A DNA stretch of 64,000 nt from Chamaecrista fasciculata (lineage: Eukaryota; Streptophyta; Magnoliopsida; Fabales; Fabaceae), in NCBI GenBank assembly GCA_003254925.1, contig QANZ01055349.1, positions 35,768 through 99,767 on the forward strand, read 5' to 3'. Under the pieces are notes generated by a model, which ran no database searches, was not told the DNA's origin, and saw only the letters and a list, made by a program, of their open reading frames with translations. The position numbers and the translations under genes were made by a program. Of this stretch, positions 14,934 through 26,700 are shown one piece after another; the stretch's first letter is position 1; each line of letters begins with the position of its first letter.

Positions 14934-15968
14934 GTTTCAGCAGGGGTGCTCCTTGATCTCATCTTTTCTTGTTAAAAGAAAATCTCAATTCTAGTCCAAC
15001 AATATTTGGTTACTCCAGCCATTTCTGGATGTTTATCATTACCAATTTTGTGTTATGGCTGATGAAAAACTCAATATGTTGTCCCCATTTTACAGCTGCA
15101 GTGAAAAGCCTTAGCCGATTAGCAGAATTAATTATATCTCCTCAAATTTCGTATGAACATATAGTCAACAGATTATTCCGAAATTTTGGTTGTAGATAGA
15201 CATTTTAGATGAGTTCATCACCAGAGGTAGCTTGACTATAAATGTATATGTATTTTGTTGTCCTCACGGCATTTTCTTTTCGTGTTATTCTAAATTTTCA
15301 ATAAAACATTTTATTCTGCTCTATAAGTTTTCAGGTTAGTGCATTAATCATTTATTGAGAACTATTTACAGCTATTTTTTGGAACATATTGGATGAGCAC
15401 TTGCCTGGTCATAACTAAATAGACTACAATGCAAGATTTTTTGAATTTTTTCTTTTGTATAAATAATTTTTTATTAAAATTATTTATCTTTTGTATAATT
15501 TTAATTTTTAAATTAATGTAAAATATAGTAATAATCATAAAAGTTTAACAAAACAAATTTTTTACAAAATAAAAAATTTAAGAGTTTCATCACTCAAGAT
15601 TTTTTTACGCAATTAAAATTTAACAATTTTATGCATTTTGACCCTAACTAAATGATGTTTGTCAAATACAAAAAAAATAGATAGAGACTGAAGAGTACGA
15701 GCACTTCTTATAGTGCAGCGATTCTTTTCAAGTTCAGCACATACATGTGCTTCAAAGAAATAAAAGTGACTACGTTAGTGACTCCTCTTTTTCTTTTCTT
15801 TTTTCTCATTAACTTGGATGCATTAATAGAAATAGTCAAATAGGAATACAACATCATATAAGTCTGAAGCAAATCCATCAACAAACAAGAGAGAAGAACT
15901 AGAAGATAGATCAACCTAATCCCTGAAAGAAAGATTGGTAGCTAGTTCTTGACAGGAAGCTTGCTTGA
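14934..15968. other. Shared 3' region of two convergent genes
   Basis: Contains the 3' UTR of the valine ligase gene, with an AATAAA poly(A) signal at 15300-15305, then a very AT-rich stretch (about 15420-15660). The 3' UTR of the minus-strand tail-anchored gene follows to 15968. No coding sequence or clear transposon ends were seen. Confidence 0.6.
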
Positions 15969-17849
15969 CTACGTTAGTGACGAAAAATACAATATTATTG
16001 CAGGAAGATTTTCAAGAGCCAAAGTAAAAATTGCACCAAGCACAAAAAGCAAAATAAACGCAAACACTATCTTAACAATATACAGAAAGCTAATTGGTCT
16101 GGACACCTTCATTCTTGGACGCGAGTCATCATCTGAAACCTAAAATCAAAATTTAAATATATCATCAGCCTTAAGCTTTACTTCGTGTCGCAACAACATA
16201 TACATTAAAGGCTAAAGTGCACTTTTGGTCCCATAACTTTGGCAAAGGTTTCAATTTGGTCTCATAACTTTTTTTGTTGTAATTTTGATCCTATAACTTT
16301 GGCAAAGGTCTCAATTTGGTCCCATGACTTTTTTTGTTGCAATTTTGATCCCATAACTTCTAAAAACGTCTCACCGTTGGTCCCAAACTGATTTTTATTC
16401 GTCTCAGTCAGATTATCTTTAGCGACAAACAATGGATGGAAATCAGTATGAGACTAAAATTGCAACAAAAAAAGTTATAGGACCAAATTGAGACTTTTAC
16501 CAAAGTTATGGGACCAAAATTGTAACAAAAAAAGTTATGAGACCAAATTGAAACCTTTGCCAAAGTTATGGGACCAGAAGTGCAATTTAGCCTACATTAA
16601 AAAATGAAATTTAGGTAGCCAAGTTTAATCCAATAAAGTGAATAGCAGTTTCTAATAGGGCAAAATTTAGTTTGGGCTTAAGTGCACTTTTGGTCCCATA
16701 ACTATGACAAAGGTTTCATTTTGGTCCCATAACTTTTTTTTGTTGCAATTTTGGTCTCATAACTATGACAAAGGTTTCATTTTAGTCCCATAACTTTTTT
16801 TGTTGCAATTTTGGTCTCATAACTTCTCAAAAGGTTCCACCGTTAGTCCCTTGGCGAATTCCTAGCCGTTAAGTATGACGTGGCATAGTAACTAGGATCA
16901 TGATGTGGCAAAATAAGATGAAGTGGACTGAAATAGGATCTATATGCAACATATTAAAACTTATCTATACCCAATAACAAAATATACAAAAAGTGGTATT
17001 GACAGGGACCAATTTGGTGGGGAAGAAGAGACTTCAAGCAGAAGGGGCCGACGAAGTCGATGGGATCCTCCGCCAGAGTCGAACGACCAAAGCGACGACA
17101 ACGGCGAATCGGGAAGCGGAACGAGGAAGAAGAAGTCCCGTTGGGCTGACGAGGAAGAGGAAGTACCACTCTTTGTATATATTGTGGTTGGGTATAGATA
17201 AGTTTTAATATGTTGCATATAGATCTTATTTCAGTCCATTTCATCTTATTTTGCCATATCATGATCCTAGTCACTATGCGACGTCATACTTAATGGCTAA
17301 ATATGGATGGAATTCACCAAGGGACTAACGGTGGAACCTTTTGAGAAGTTATGGGACCAAAATTGCAACAAAAAAAGTTATGGGACCAAAATGAAAACTT
17401 TGTCATAGTTTTGTAATGTTAAAAAAGAACTTACTGGCGACGGCATTGGCATTGGCATCGGTCGAAAATCATCTTTCCAATGGACATATTCAGCATCAGC
17501 TTCATTAAACGTCTGCAATTTCCAACCATCCCCATAATCGACAAGAACGGAATTAGTGCCGAACGTGATGGGCTCTTCACCTTCTTTTACAGCTTCTATA
17601 TGCAAAGCATGCGCATTCGATCGCTTCAACTTTCTATTTATGGCTGACACCGCACATCCAGCATTGGTGCCCGCCGCAAACCGACGAGTCCTACGGGAAG
17701 TTTTGCAATAGACCTCCAAATACTGTTCCAAGAATGAAATCCGAAATGCAAATAGAATCAATCTGAGAAACACAAAGAAATTGGGAGAAAGCGCTTACCA
17801 TAGGAGGAGAAGGAGGAGGATTTTGCGGTGGTACTGTTTCTTCAGCCAT
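15969..17849 (-). CDS. Conserved plant tail-anchored protein of unknown function, 3 exons
   Basis: Exons on the minus strand: 17849-17799 (Pro-rich start, [17 protein letters not shown]), 17722-17435 and 16139-15969, giving 169 residues. Introns have GTAAGC and GTAAGT donors and AG acceptors, and phase stays 0 throughout. The middle exon encodes a compact basic/acidic domain (motifs [36 protein letters not shown]). The last exon encodes a short linker and a single hydrophobic helix (about residues 132-157) near the C-terminus, so the protein is probably tail-anchored in an organelle membrane. I recognise the general form from plant genomes as an uncharacterised family and assign no activity. 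The gene converges on the valine ligase gene. Intron 2 is 1.3 kb because of two foldback transposons. Confidence 0.85.
16210..16592. mobile_element. Mutator-like MITE (383 bp)
   Basis: Foldback element with long terminal inverted repeats beginning GGCTAAAGTGCAC and ending in a related inverted copy. It is flanked by a perfect 9-bp target duplication TACATTAAA (16201-16209 and 16593-16601). Nine-base duplications and long inverted repeats point to the Mutator superfamily. No coding capacity. It sits in intron 2 of the tail-anchored gene. Confidence 0.9.
16675..17414. mobile_element. Foldback (Mutator-like) element carrying a captured host gene fragment
   Basis: Long inverted arms (about 16675-17000 and 17166-17414) are of the same family as the neighbouring MITE (GGCTTAAGTGCACTTTTGG at the left end). 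The inner arm ends, ATGCAACATATTAAAAC and its complement, pair almost perfectly. The loop is not transposon sequence but a fragment resembling splicing factor SF1 (separate entry). About 25-30 bp of the outer right end are missing relative to the left, so no target duplication is visible. The truncated end lies about 20 bp from the 5' splice site of the host intron. Confidence 0.8.
17007..17165 (+). pseudogene. Captured SF1/BBP splicing-factor fragment in a transposon loop
   Basis: 53 codons read as an acidic and Arg/Ser-rich stretch with two SRW motifs, [11 protein letters not shown] and [12 protein letters not shown], about 25 residues apart. Plant homologues of branch-point-binding protein SF1 have an N-terminal region of this kind (SRWDPPP then SRWADD). 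The fragment is preceded by a splice-acceptor-like TTGACAG and ends just before the right arm, so it may be a single exon. It lacks the KH and RRM domains and is not a functional gene. Identification rests on remembered family features, not an alignment. Confidence 0.6.
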
Positions 17850-18186
17850 CAACGGAGGAATCAGTACTTGCACAGCGATCACCTCCGAAGCAAATCTTGA
17901 AAAATCTTGGACAGTAAAATATACTAGGGTTTGAACTTTGAAGATAAGAGATGAAGGGTTTTCTTTTCTCTTTTCAGATAGGACCACGGCTCTAATTTTT
18001 TATGGTACTCTACGCCTCGGGGGTTTTTTTTTTTAATATTCAAATTAATATTTTGGTCTTATTTGTTTTAAAATATTTAAATTGACATAATATATTTTTG
18101 TTGTCAAATTTAATTTTAATTTTTTTATCTTTCGGTTAGGTTATAAATAAAATAATTATCTTTTTAAAAAAAATTGTTTTATATTT

Positions 18187-19863
18187 GGCCAAAGTGCGAA
18201 TTTGGTCTTATAATTTTGCTTCAAGTCCCAAATCAGTCATTTCTTTTGTCTCACTTTTGGTCCCATATGATTTAAAAACCTCTCACTATTAGTCCTTCGT
18301 TCATTTAAATTACAGTTTAGTCTTGAAAACTTCAAGTCTCTTTCACTTTAATCCATGACTATCAAAATGAAAGTGAAAGAGCATCCCTGAAGATTCTCCA
18401 ACCTTACATCTTGATCCCTAATCCATAAATTCTTCATGAAATAGAATAGAAATGCAAAAACAACACAAATTAAAGCAAAATGACAGAAGGACCAAAACTG
18501 AAAATGCAATAAATTTAAAACCTACTAGAAAATGCCCCAAACTCGCTGAAAAATGTACGAAAATCGCCGAAAAACTTAAGAACTCATCCAAAAACTCCAA
18601 TCCTCATTGAAATCTCACTCAAATAATCGCCCTCAAATACGTTAAGAAAGAATTTTCGAAAATCCAAACTTTCTGATATCACCTCCCTCCTCAAAAAGTT
18701 TGGATTTTCGAAAATTCTTTCGTAAAGCACTTGAGGGCAATTATTTGTAGGGATGTCAAAATGGGCCTAGGCCCGGCCCGACTCGCCCACTAAATGGGCG
18801 GGCTTGGGCATCAAAAAATAGGCCCGTTTAACAAATGGGCCTATATGGGGTGGCCCGTTTAGCCCGTAAGGGCAGACCACCTGCATATTTTTAAAATTTT
18901 ATAAATATAATTATTTTGAAGATATTTTATATATATTTTGTATAAATTTTTATCTAAATATTATTATTTATATGTTATCCTCTCATATTAATTTTAAAAT
19001 TATATAATTTTTCAAAAGACAAATCAATTTTTAGTAATAAAAAATAATTTCATATATATTTTGTTTAATTATAGAATTAAATAATTATGTATTAATAATT
19101 AAAATATAAATAAAATTAAAAATATTGTTATTAATTTACAAATTTGATTGTATTTTTGTCTATTTTACATTATATTATTATTATTATAATATATTTTAAT
19201 TTAAAAAAAATTAGTGTTGGCCCGCGGGCCGGCCCGTTTAACCCGCAGGCCAACGCGGGCGGGCTTGGGCATCCAAAATGGAGCCCATTTATAAACGGGC
19301 CAGCCCGCCCCAGCCCATGTAAAGAGAGGCCCGTAGCGGGCTTGGGCGGGCCGGCTCGTTTTGACACCCCTAATTATTTGAGTAAGATTTCAGTGAGGAT
19401 TGGGGTTTTTGGATGAGTTCTTGAGCTTTGCGGCAATTTCCATACGTTTTCCGACGAGTTTGGGGCATTTTTCGGTGGATTTAAATGTTTTGCATTTTCA
19501 ATTTTGGTCCCATTGTCATTTGTTTTAATTTGTGTTGTTTTTGCATTTTTATTCTATTTCATGAAGAATTCATAGATTAGGGACCAAGATGTAAGATTTG
19601 AGAATCTTCAAGAATGCTCTTTCACTTTTCATTTTTATAGTCAGGGACTTGAAGTTTTTAGGACTAAACTATAATTTAAAATGGACGGAGGACTAACGAT
19701 GAGAGGTTTTCAAAACATATGAGACCAAAAGTGAGACAAAAAAAGATATAGGACTGATTTGGGACCTGAAGCAAAGATACAAGACTAAATTCGAGACAAA
19801 AAAAGATATAAAACTGATTTGAGACCTACCGCAAAGTTACATGACCAAATTCGCACTTTAACC
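18187..19863. mobile_element. Mutator-like foldback element nested in an older one
   Basis: Inverted arms start GGCCAAAGTGCGAATTTGG and end with the complementary form; arms reach about 450 bp each and meet near 18680. The 9-bp target duplication TTTATATTT is perfect (18178-18186 and 19864-19872). The inner arms contain non-TIR sequence with no recognised protein. The right arm is interrupted by a hAT element (18748-19372). Confidence 0.85.
18748..19372. mobile_element. hAT-type MITE (625 bp), innermost of three nested elements
   Basis: Starts TAGGGATGTCAAAA and ends TTTTGACACCCCTA, with GC-rich subterminal GGCC-containing inverted repeats and an AT-rich centre. It is flanked by a perfect 8-bp duplication ATTATTTG (18740-18747 and 19373-19380), diagnostic of hAT. 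No transposase. Confidence 0.9.
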
Positions 19864-20449
19864 TTTATATTTTTATAAAAAGTTTAATCATTAGTTTCAC
19901 GTTAAATTTTGTCTATCTCCTACCGTTAAATGTGGTGTGAACTGACTTGAAAGTTAGAATAGTGATAAAACTCAAGTGGCCAAGTAAGATAAGATAGACT
20001 AAAATTTCGTTTCATATCTTTTTAAAATGTTTCAAATTTAGTCCTATATTTTTTAAAAATATTTCAAATATGGTCTCGTATCTAACACATTGGGTGAATT
20101 GGATTTTCTTCAAACATTACCGCAAACTATGTTCTTAATTTTAGAAAGATACGTGACGACATTCTATACATTTTTGAAAGATATGAGATTAAAATTGTGC
20201 AAGTAGAAATATATGGGATCAAAATTGAGTCTATTTCATCCCACTTGACTAGTCAGCTTTTTCTCTATTTCAAGTAAATTGTTAACTTTACATTTAACAA
20301 AAGAAAATGGATAGAATTCAATGTGAGATTGACCCCGAAACTTTTTATAAAGTTATGGAACTCATACAACAAATAAAAAAAAAGATAATGACTCAATTTA
20401 CAATCTAACTAAAAGATAAGATCAAAATTACACTTTGCCCTATATTTTA

Positions 20450-21037
20450 TAATTGTTTATTTTGGTTCTAAAATAATTAGTATGGTTATATCTTTTTTTA
20501 TTTTAAATTTAAATATGACAAAGTTAGAGTTGTAAGTTATTTTTTATGAATATTTTTCTATTCAATTAAGATAGTCAACAAACAAGGTTAAATCAAATTT
20601 GAAAAGTTAATCATTAATTTCACATTCAAACAAGTAAAATTGGTTATATATTTCTTGTTTTTAATCTTCATAAAACAAGTTTGAAGTTACAAATTATTCT
20701 TAATATATATTTTTTCTCTATCTAATTGGACCGTCAACAAATAAAATCAAATCAAGTATGAAAGTGAATTTGAAACCAAATTTTGTTAATGTCACTATAA
20801 TTAGTCATAAAAAATAATTTATTAATTTCATATCCTGAAAGTTTTAAATACATAATATTTCAAGAACTTAATCATGTCATTGTGTAGCTTTTAAACTTGA
20901 ATTTTATTTTTAGTATGGCGACTTGATTTTATTTTTTAATTTATTAGAGTATTCCCCACCTATATGCACTTAAACGAGACTAATTGGTAAAGCTTTTTCT
21001 TTTTTCCGTTAAATTATCAGCGATCAAATTTATTCTG
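20450..21037. other. Intergenic AT-rich stretch
   Basis: No gene, no clear inverted repeats and no coding signature seen. Confidence 0.5.
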
Positions 21038-21576
21038 AGGTCAAAGGGTTATTTTAGTCCAAAACATATATCTTAATGTTCATTTTGGTCTATTATGTTT
21101 CAAAATATTCAAATTAGTCTTAAATATTGGCAAAATGATTCATTTTGGTCCTAAATATTGCTAAAATGTTTCATTTTGGTCCCAAACTATTGAATTTGAT
21201 CATATTCATCTCATCTCTTATTTCAAGTCCAAATGACTTATTAAGAGGAACTCTAACTCTGAATTTCGTCCTATTCGAATTTGAAACGAGAGATATGTAA
21301 TCAACTTTACTTGTTTAGCCATGAAACAAGAAGTACACTTTTAGGATCGATTTGACCTTATTTGTTAACGGCCCCAACTGGATAAAGAAAGTATTCTTTG
21401 AGAACAATATGTAGCTCTAAACTTGTCACGTTTGAACTTGAAATAAGCCATATTCAATAGTTGAGACCAAAATGAAACATTTTGCAAACACTTGGAACCA
21501 ATTTGAACATTTTGAAACATAATGGACCAAAATGAACATTAGGGCATACATTTAGGACCAAAATGACTCTTTAACC
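21038..21576. mobile_element. Mutator-like MITE (539 bp)
   Basis: Inverted terminal repeats start AGGTCAAAGGGTTATTTTAG and end with the complementary form (ACTCTTTAACC). The 9-bp duplication TTTATTCTG is perfect (21029-21037 and 21577-21585). Non-coding. It lies about 200 bp upstream of the ENT-domain gene start, so probably in its promoter or 5' UTR. Confidence 0.8.
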
Positions 21577-21780
21577 TTTATTCTGATGGTTAACTCTTGA
21601 TTTTGTTTTTAGGCATTTATTAATTATAATTGAAATACTGAAAAGACAACAAATTAAAAGTGCGAGTTCCTCGCGTCAAGAGGGGGAAGGCATTGATTTA
21701 GGGTGTAAATGTGTGAGATGTCCGTAAAGCTCAAGTAAGCGAGAAGATCAAGAAACGAGGTCACTGAAGCTAATGCTGTA

Positions 21781-23680
21781 ATGGACTTCACTTGGACAAA
21801 GCACGACGCCATTGGTAAGTATATTTCATTCCTCTTCTTCGTTTTCCATTTTTCTCTTCTCAGTTTAGTTTGGTAAGTATATTTCATTCCTGGTATTCTT
21901 CGAGTTTATCGCACTGTCTGCTTGGTCACATAGGAAATGCGGGAGTGGGGTAATAGTAATAGCCTCTATTAAAATGGTTTTGGTCCTTGAAGTCTCTCTC
22001 TGTTTACGTGGGACCCAAAGGGTAAAATGTCGATGAAAGGATTAAGTAATGGAAATGGGAATTTTTAACATCAAGAGGGCCCGGGCTAAGCTTCTTAGAG
22101 TGATTTAGTGGGTCTAATATTATTTGTTTTTAATGTTGGTCACTGGATTTGTCATCAAGAATCCAGACAACTCATAAGTACTGTCGGCAACAGTATAAAT
22201 CACTCCCTCTAGGTTTTCTTTAGTCTTAAAAGAATTAATTTGAGGCATTGTAAGAACGATCCATACACTTGCCGACAGTACTTGTGTGCTGTCGGGATTC
22301 TTGATCTCTTATCCAACTTTATAAAGCGGAAACATCTTTTTATTAATAGTAATATAATTATAATCCTGAAAATATAATAAATTGGGATGTCAGAACACAT
22401 GTGGTTGTAAACTCATTCCATATATTGTACCTCAAGTAAAGCAATGCTTGGGGAGATAAGTTGTGGGTCGTACTATGCTTGAAATATTGTTCAAATTCAA
22501 GTTATCCATCGTGTGCTGGAACCCCTGGATGCTCTCTTGAGGAAGATAAAACCTTAAGTTGGAAGCTTATAAATTTGAGAGTCACCCTTTGTATGTATTT
22601 TTTTTGCATGTGTAGGTTGTCCGTTAACTTCTCTATTTGCATAAATAAATAAATTAGCCATATTCTTCTAGGGTATCTACTGCAAAAAAATAGAAAGCGT
22701 TAGATTATATTTAATGGAGAACTAAAACTAATATTTGCACTCATTCCATGTGAAGACTCGGGAACCGTTTGGTAAATAATGTAGAAACCGTTTGGCACAT
22801 ATTATGTGCATCCCTTGGTATATTGATTGTTGATACTATAGTATAGGATACCAAGATATAAGATACCATAAATTTTAAGATTCTCATGTTTGGTATGACA
22901 ATTGAAGTTGTCATAGAAAAGATATACTTGGTATTTCTTAAAAGTCACAGCTAAACGTGGTGTGATGTAAGATCCCTATAGTTTTTGGGTCGTATGAGAT
23001 GCCACCTCAAATGGTGTTATGCTATGCCTCCTAGTATCTGGGATAACATCAAACATCTTAGATGCTGCACATTCTAGCTACTTGGTTTAAGATGATGATG
23101 TACCAAACACCTCATTAGCGCACTCTCTAAAGTCATATCACATAACTCCTTCTATGCCAAAGTACATTGTAGGTTGATGAGTGTACTCATAAATACAATT
23201 ACTTTCTAATCCTATATATGAGTGCTTTATGTGATCATGGTTTGAGAGAATGTTATTGACTTCAGAACGTCATGGGAGAAGGGAGCTAATGAACTTGGAG
23301 CAATATATTCACTGCCTGGAGATTGAGGCTTACAGTGCTGTTTTAAAAGCTTTCCACGCTCAGTCAGATCTTTTGACTTGGGTAAATATCAATCATTAAC
23401 CTTTTATCTGTGATTTTGCCCCCTATTAACTATTAAGTGTACTCTTGCAGTTCTTCTCTTTACATGTAAGGTATCTGCTGAAACATGTTTGTACCTGCAG
23501 GGCAAAGAGGGGCTTATGACTGATCTGCGAAAGGAACTAAATATCACAGATATAGAACATGGAAAAACCCTAATTGCAGTCAATTCGGATGAGTCAGTTA
23601 AAAGGATAAGGTATTTGCATAATTTTATGTTCGTACTGTATCTTGCTGTACCAATTGTGAGGATCTTATTTTTCCTATTA

Positions 23681-23754
<74 letters not shown>

Positions 23755-26700
23755 CTATTTTTTTTTTATTGACGAACAATTTGTCCAAATTTTTATGATA
23801 ATGCAGAATGTGTATGCTATTTTTACTCTTTACGTTTTGTGATGCAGGGAGCAGAGAAAACTGGCATCTCATGCTGAAAATTATGTTAAAGTCAATAATC
23901 CTGAATATGCTTCTGGTTCAATGCAAAACTCTTCAATCATAATGAAGACGTCATCCCCTGTTGCATATATTCCTCAAAAGAACAAGTCACACTGCCAATC
24001 TTTGGCTTCTATTCCTTTTTCTTCTTCAATGCCTGTGAGTAGGAGTGAAGTATCGTAAAAGTTGTTTATCTTATTTCATTTCTGAGTTATTGTAACGATC
24101 AATTGTCATACTGCTGACAAAGGAAAAATTTCTAGTCACTGCATGTCTTGAGAATCGGCCATTCTTATTTTTGCTTGGGCATTCATGTTATCTCCTTAAC
24201 TAAATGATGATAGTTTCCTTTAGGACAAAAAAAAAGAAAAAAGAATTACCCTCAAAATGTAGTGGAATTGGTTGAATTCAACTAGGGGTTTATATTGAAG
24301 GTATCAATTCAATTTATGCATAAATAATTTTTAATGTACTTAAAGTATGTATGTATATATCATAATGGAATGCATCTGTCGTTTTGGAACCTAGAAAACT
24401 ACATATGTGGCAAAATATTTGATAAGCAACCATTGTACTAGTTCTTATTTTGCAATTGGATCTGTCTTTAGTTAATTTTTTTTCTTGGAAATTGGGTGGA
24501 TATATCTTGTACAAGCCCATCTGCCATCTGCTTTCTGGAGCATTATGGATAGTTTATACTGTCTTTTATCTTTCATCAGTTATTTGATAATAACAATCAA
24601 ACCATTGTTGTAATTTAGCAACCTTTCCATGCCAGCCAAATTTCAAAGATGATCGAAAGAATACTGAATCAGCCATGTTACCGCCTAGAGGGAGGGTGAT
24701 TAAAGTGAAACATCAACCAAAGAAGGGCTTTCAGACATCTGATTTGGGCAACTTAAAGGATAGATCAGATTTAATTAAGATGCATGCAACAGAAAGGGTT
24801 ATTCTTGATGTAAGGCAAAAGCTTAGTTTGTATCTATTTTGCTTGTCTTTATGTTACTTTGATCTTTCCTGAACTTTTGAATATCTGATAAATAAAATTG
24901 GCTGTTCTTGCAACTCGTGGATGTGGAAGAGACTACCATAAAATACACTTTGTTGCAGGAGCAGCCTAGTCTGAATGCTGATGGCTAACACTATCTGAAT
25001 GTAAAACCTACTGCAGCTTAGTACCTGATAACTTTGTTAATATGTAGAATACGGCTGCGGTATGTTAAACAATTATGGATTGTTACTGTAGGAAGCCATT
25101 ACCATGTTTAGAATTTTGGAATAGTGACAAAGAAAATGATATTAGCCTCAAGAACTGATTGGGGGAAAATAGGTAGTCAATGTGAAAGAGCAGCCGTCCA
25201 CTATATATAGAAACTAGATGCACTGATAAAAGCTCTGTATATGCACAAATTAAAAATATTAATCTAGAAACCATAAAAACTCTTCGAGATACTAATAAAA
25301 AAGTTCAGATGTAAATCTCTTATTCTCCAGTATATTGTAGCCAAGAAACTTAGGAGGTTACTTGTTATGGTTCTTCATTTGCATCAGATAATCTTCTACG
25401 CCTGTCTCATCAAGTGGAACTTGTTGGCCTGTGAGCCGAGGTAGCATTTATGTCTTTTGATGATGTTGGGCCTGGGATTGACCTATGTGTCCGTGCCTAA
25501 TGATTTTAAACGAAGGCTGTCTCTTTCTATTGTTGGAGCTTTCTTCGGTTACTTCTCTAGTGAGCTGATGATTATGAAACTTGTGAATGCTTATCAGAAT
25601 GGAAGAACAGGGTTTTTGGATAGAGAGTGATCCAAGTTATCTAAGAGAGAGGGAGAGAGAGGTAATCGTCGCTCCCCCAAGAAGTGCCTTCTATATTTGA
25701 AATTTGTGGGGTTTCTAAGCACCAAGTGGCATCATGACTTTACCATGAGAGGCAGTTGAAACTGTAAAACAGATTAAGCCATGGAATTGTAATTAATTTT
25801 GTTTAATTGATTTCTTTCTGTTGGACTGCTTTGATTATAAGATAAGCATGGACTTGGTCTGTTTACCACATTTTGCATTACCTGGTAATTCTAGGTTTAT
25901 GCAAAGCCCAGTTTGGTCAGTTGCATGTTTTTTTCTCTCCCCCTTTTGCTTGGTATAATATGCTTTCAATTTGGAGAGTAGAAGGGTGTGCGTATTAGTC
26001 CATTGGATCTCTTCCCGGAGCTTGGATGCTTTTTAGTAATTAATCGTTTTTTAATGGCACAATTGAAGGAAATAATCCTGGCTTTCCTCTTTTGTCCTCT
26101 CTTTTTCCTTTTCTGGGAATCTTCGCCGAGATCTTTTACTTGTGCAGTGAATCAAGTTGTGGTATATCTGGAAGCTAAATTTTGTGTTTCCATCCAAGGC
26201 CGGTAACTAGATTTTATTTTTGTTGTTTTTTTTTATTCCTCCCAAGTTCCTTTAGGTTTTAGTTTTGCCGTGATGAAATGAAGTTGATCTCTGCAATAAG
26301 TTGTTGGAAGCTTTCTCATACTTAGCAATCAACTTACCTTATCTTGTATTCCATTGTTCAAACAACCCTCAATTCCCTTTTCCGAGTGATGCTAGATTTA
26401 TAGGTTATCACTGAAAAATGGATGGCTTTGGAAATGAGGTATATGTTGTAAGCTAGGACAGTTCATGTTTTTTCCTTGCATTTTTTTTTTGGCCAAATTT
26501 GGAATTTCAGGATTGTGAACTTTGGCTAAATAAAGCATGGTGATTTAACACAACAAAGATTTCTATATTATTGCATCTTTGTTTTTAAATTTTGTTATCT
26601 TCTGGACTATATTAAACATAATGCTTGGTTTCCTTTTGATTGTTTCCTATATGGTTCATGTATTTATGCCTACAAAGTGAATTTCTGTAGTCTCCTAAGG

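Larger units (their letters stand above)
18100..20440. mobile_element. Old Mutator-like foldback element split by a later insertion
   Basis: The right arm (about 20200-20440, ending CACTTTGCCC) is an inverted, diverged copy of sequence on both sides of the younger element at 18187-19863. The outer left arm is 18100-18186, and the inner left arm starts at about 19873 (TATAAAAAGTTTAATC). Flanks TATATTTTT (18091-18099) and TATATTTTA (20441-20449) match at 8 of 9 positions. No coding sequence. Divergence of the arms shows it is older than its insertion. Confidence 0.55.

Noticed and set aside
17378-17773. 131-codon minus-strand ORF taken as a gene by itself
   Set aside because: It runs from an intron through exon 2 into the next intron; splice sites at 17722 and 17435 and the flanking exons explain it better.
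18187-20440. Mutator transposase in the large foldback elements
   Set aside because: No MURA-like reading frame; the elements are non-autonomous.
23678-23872. Poly-Asn and poly-Ile open frames
   Set aside because: Translation of the ATT microsatellite.
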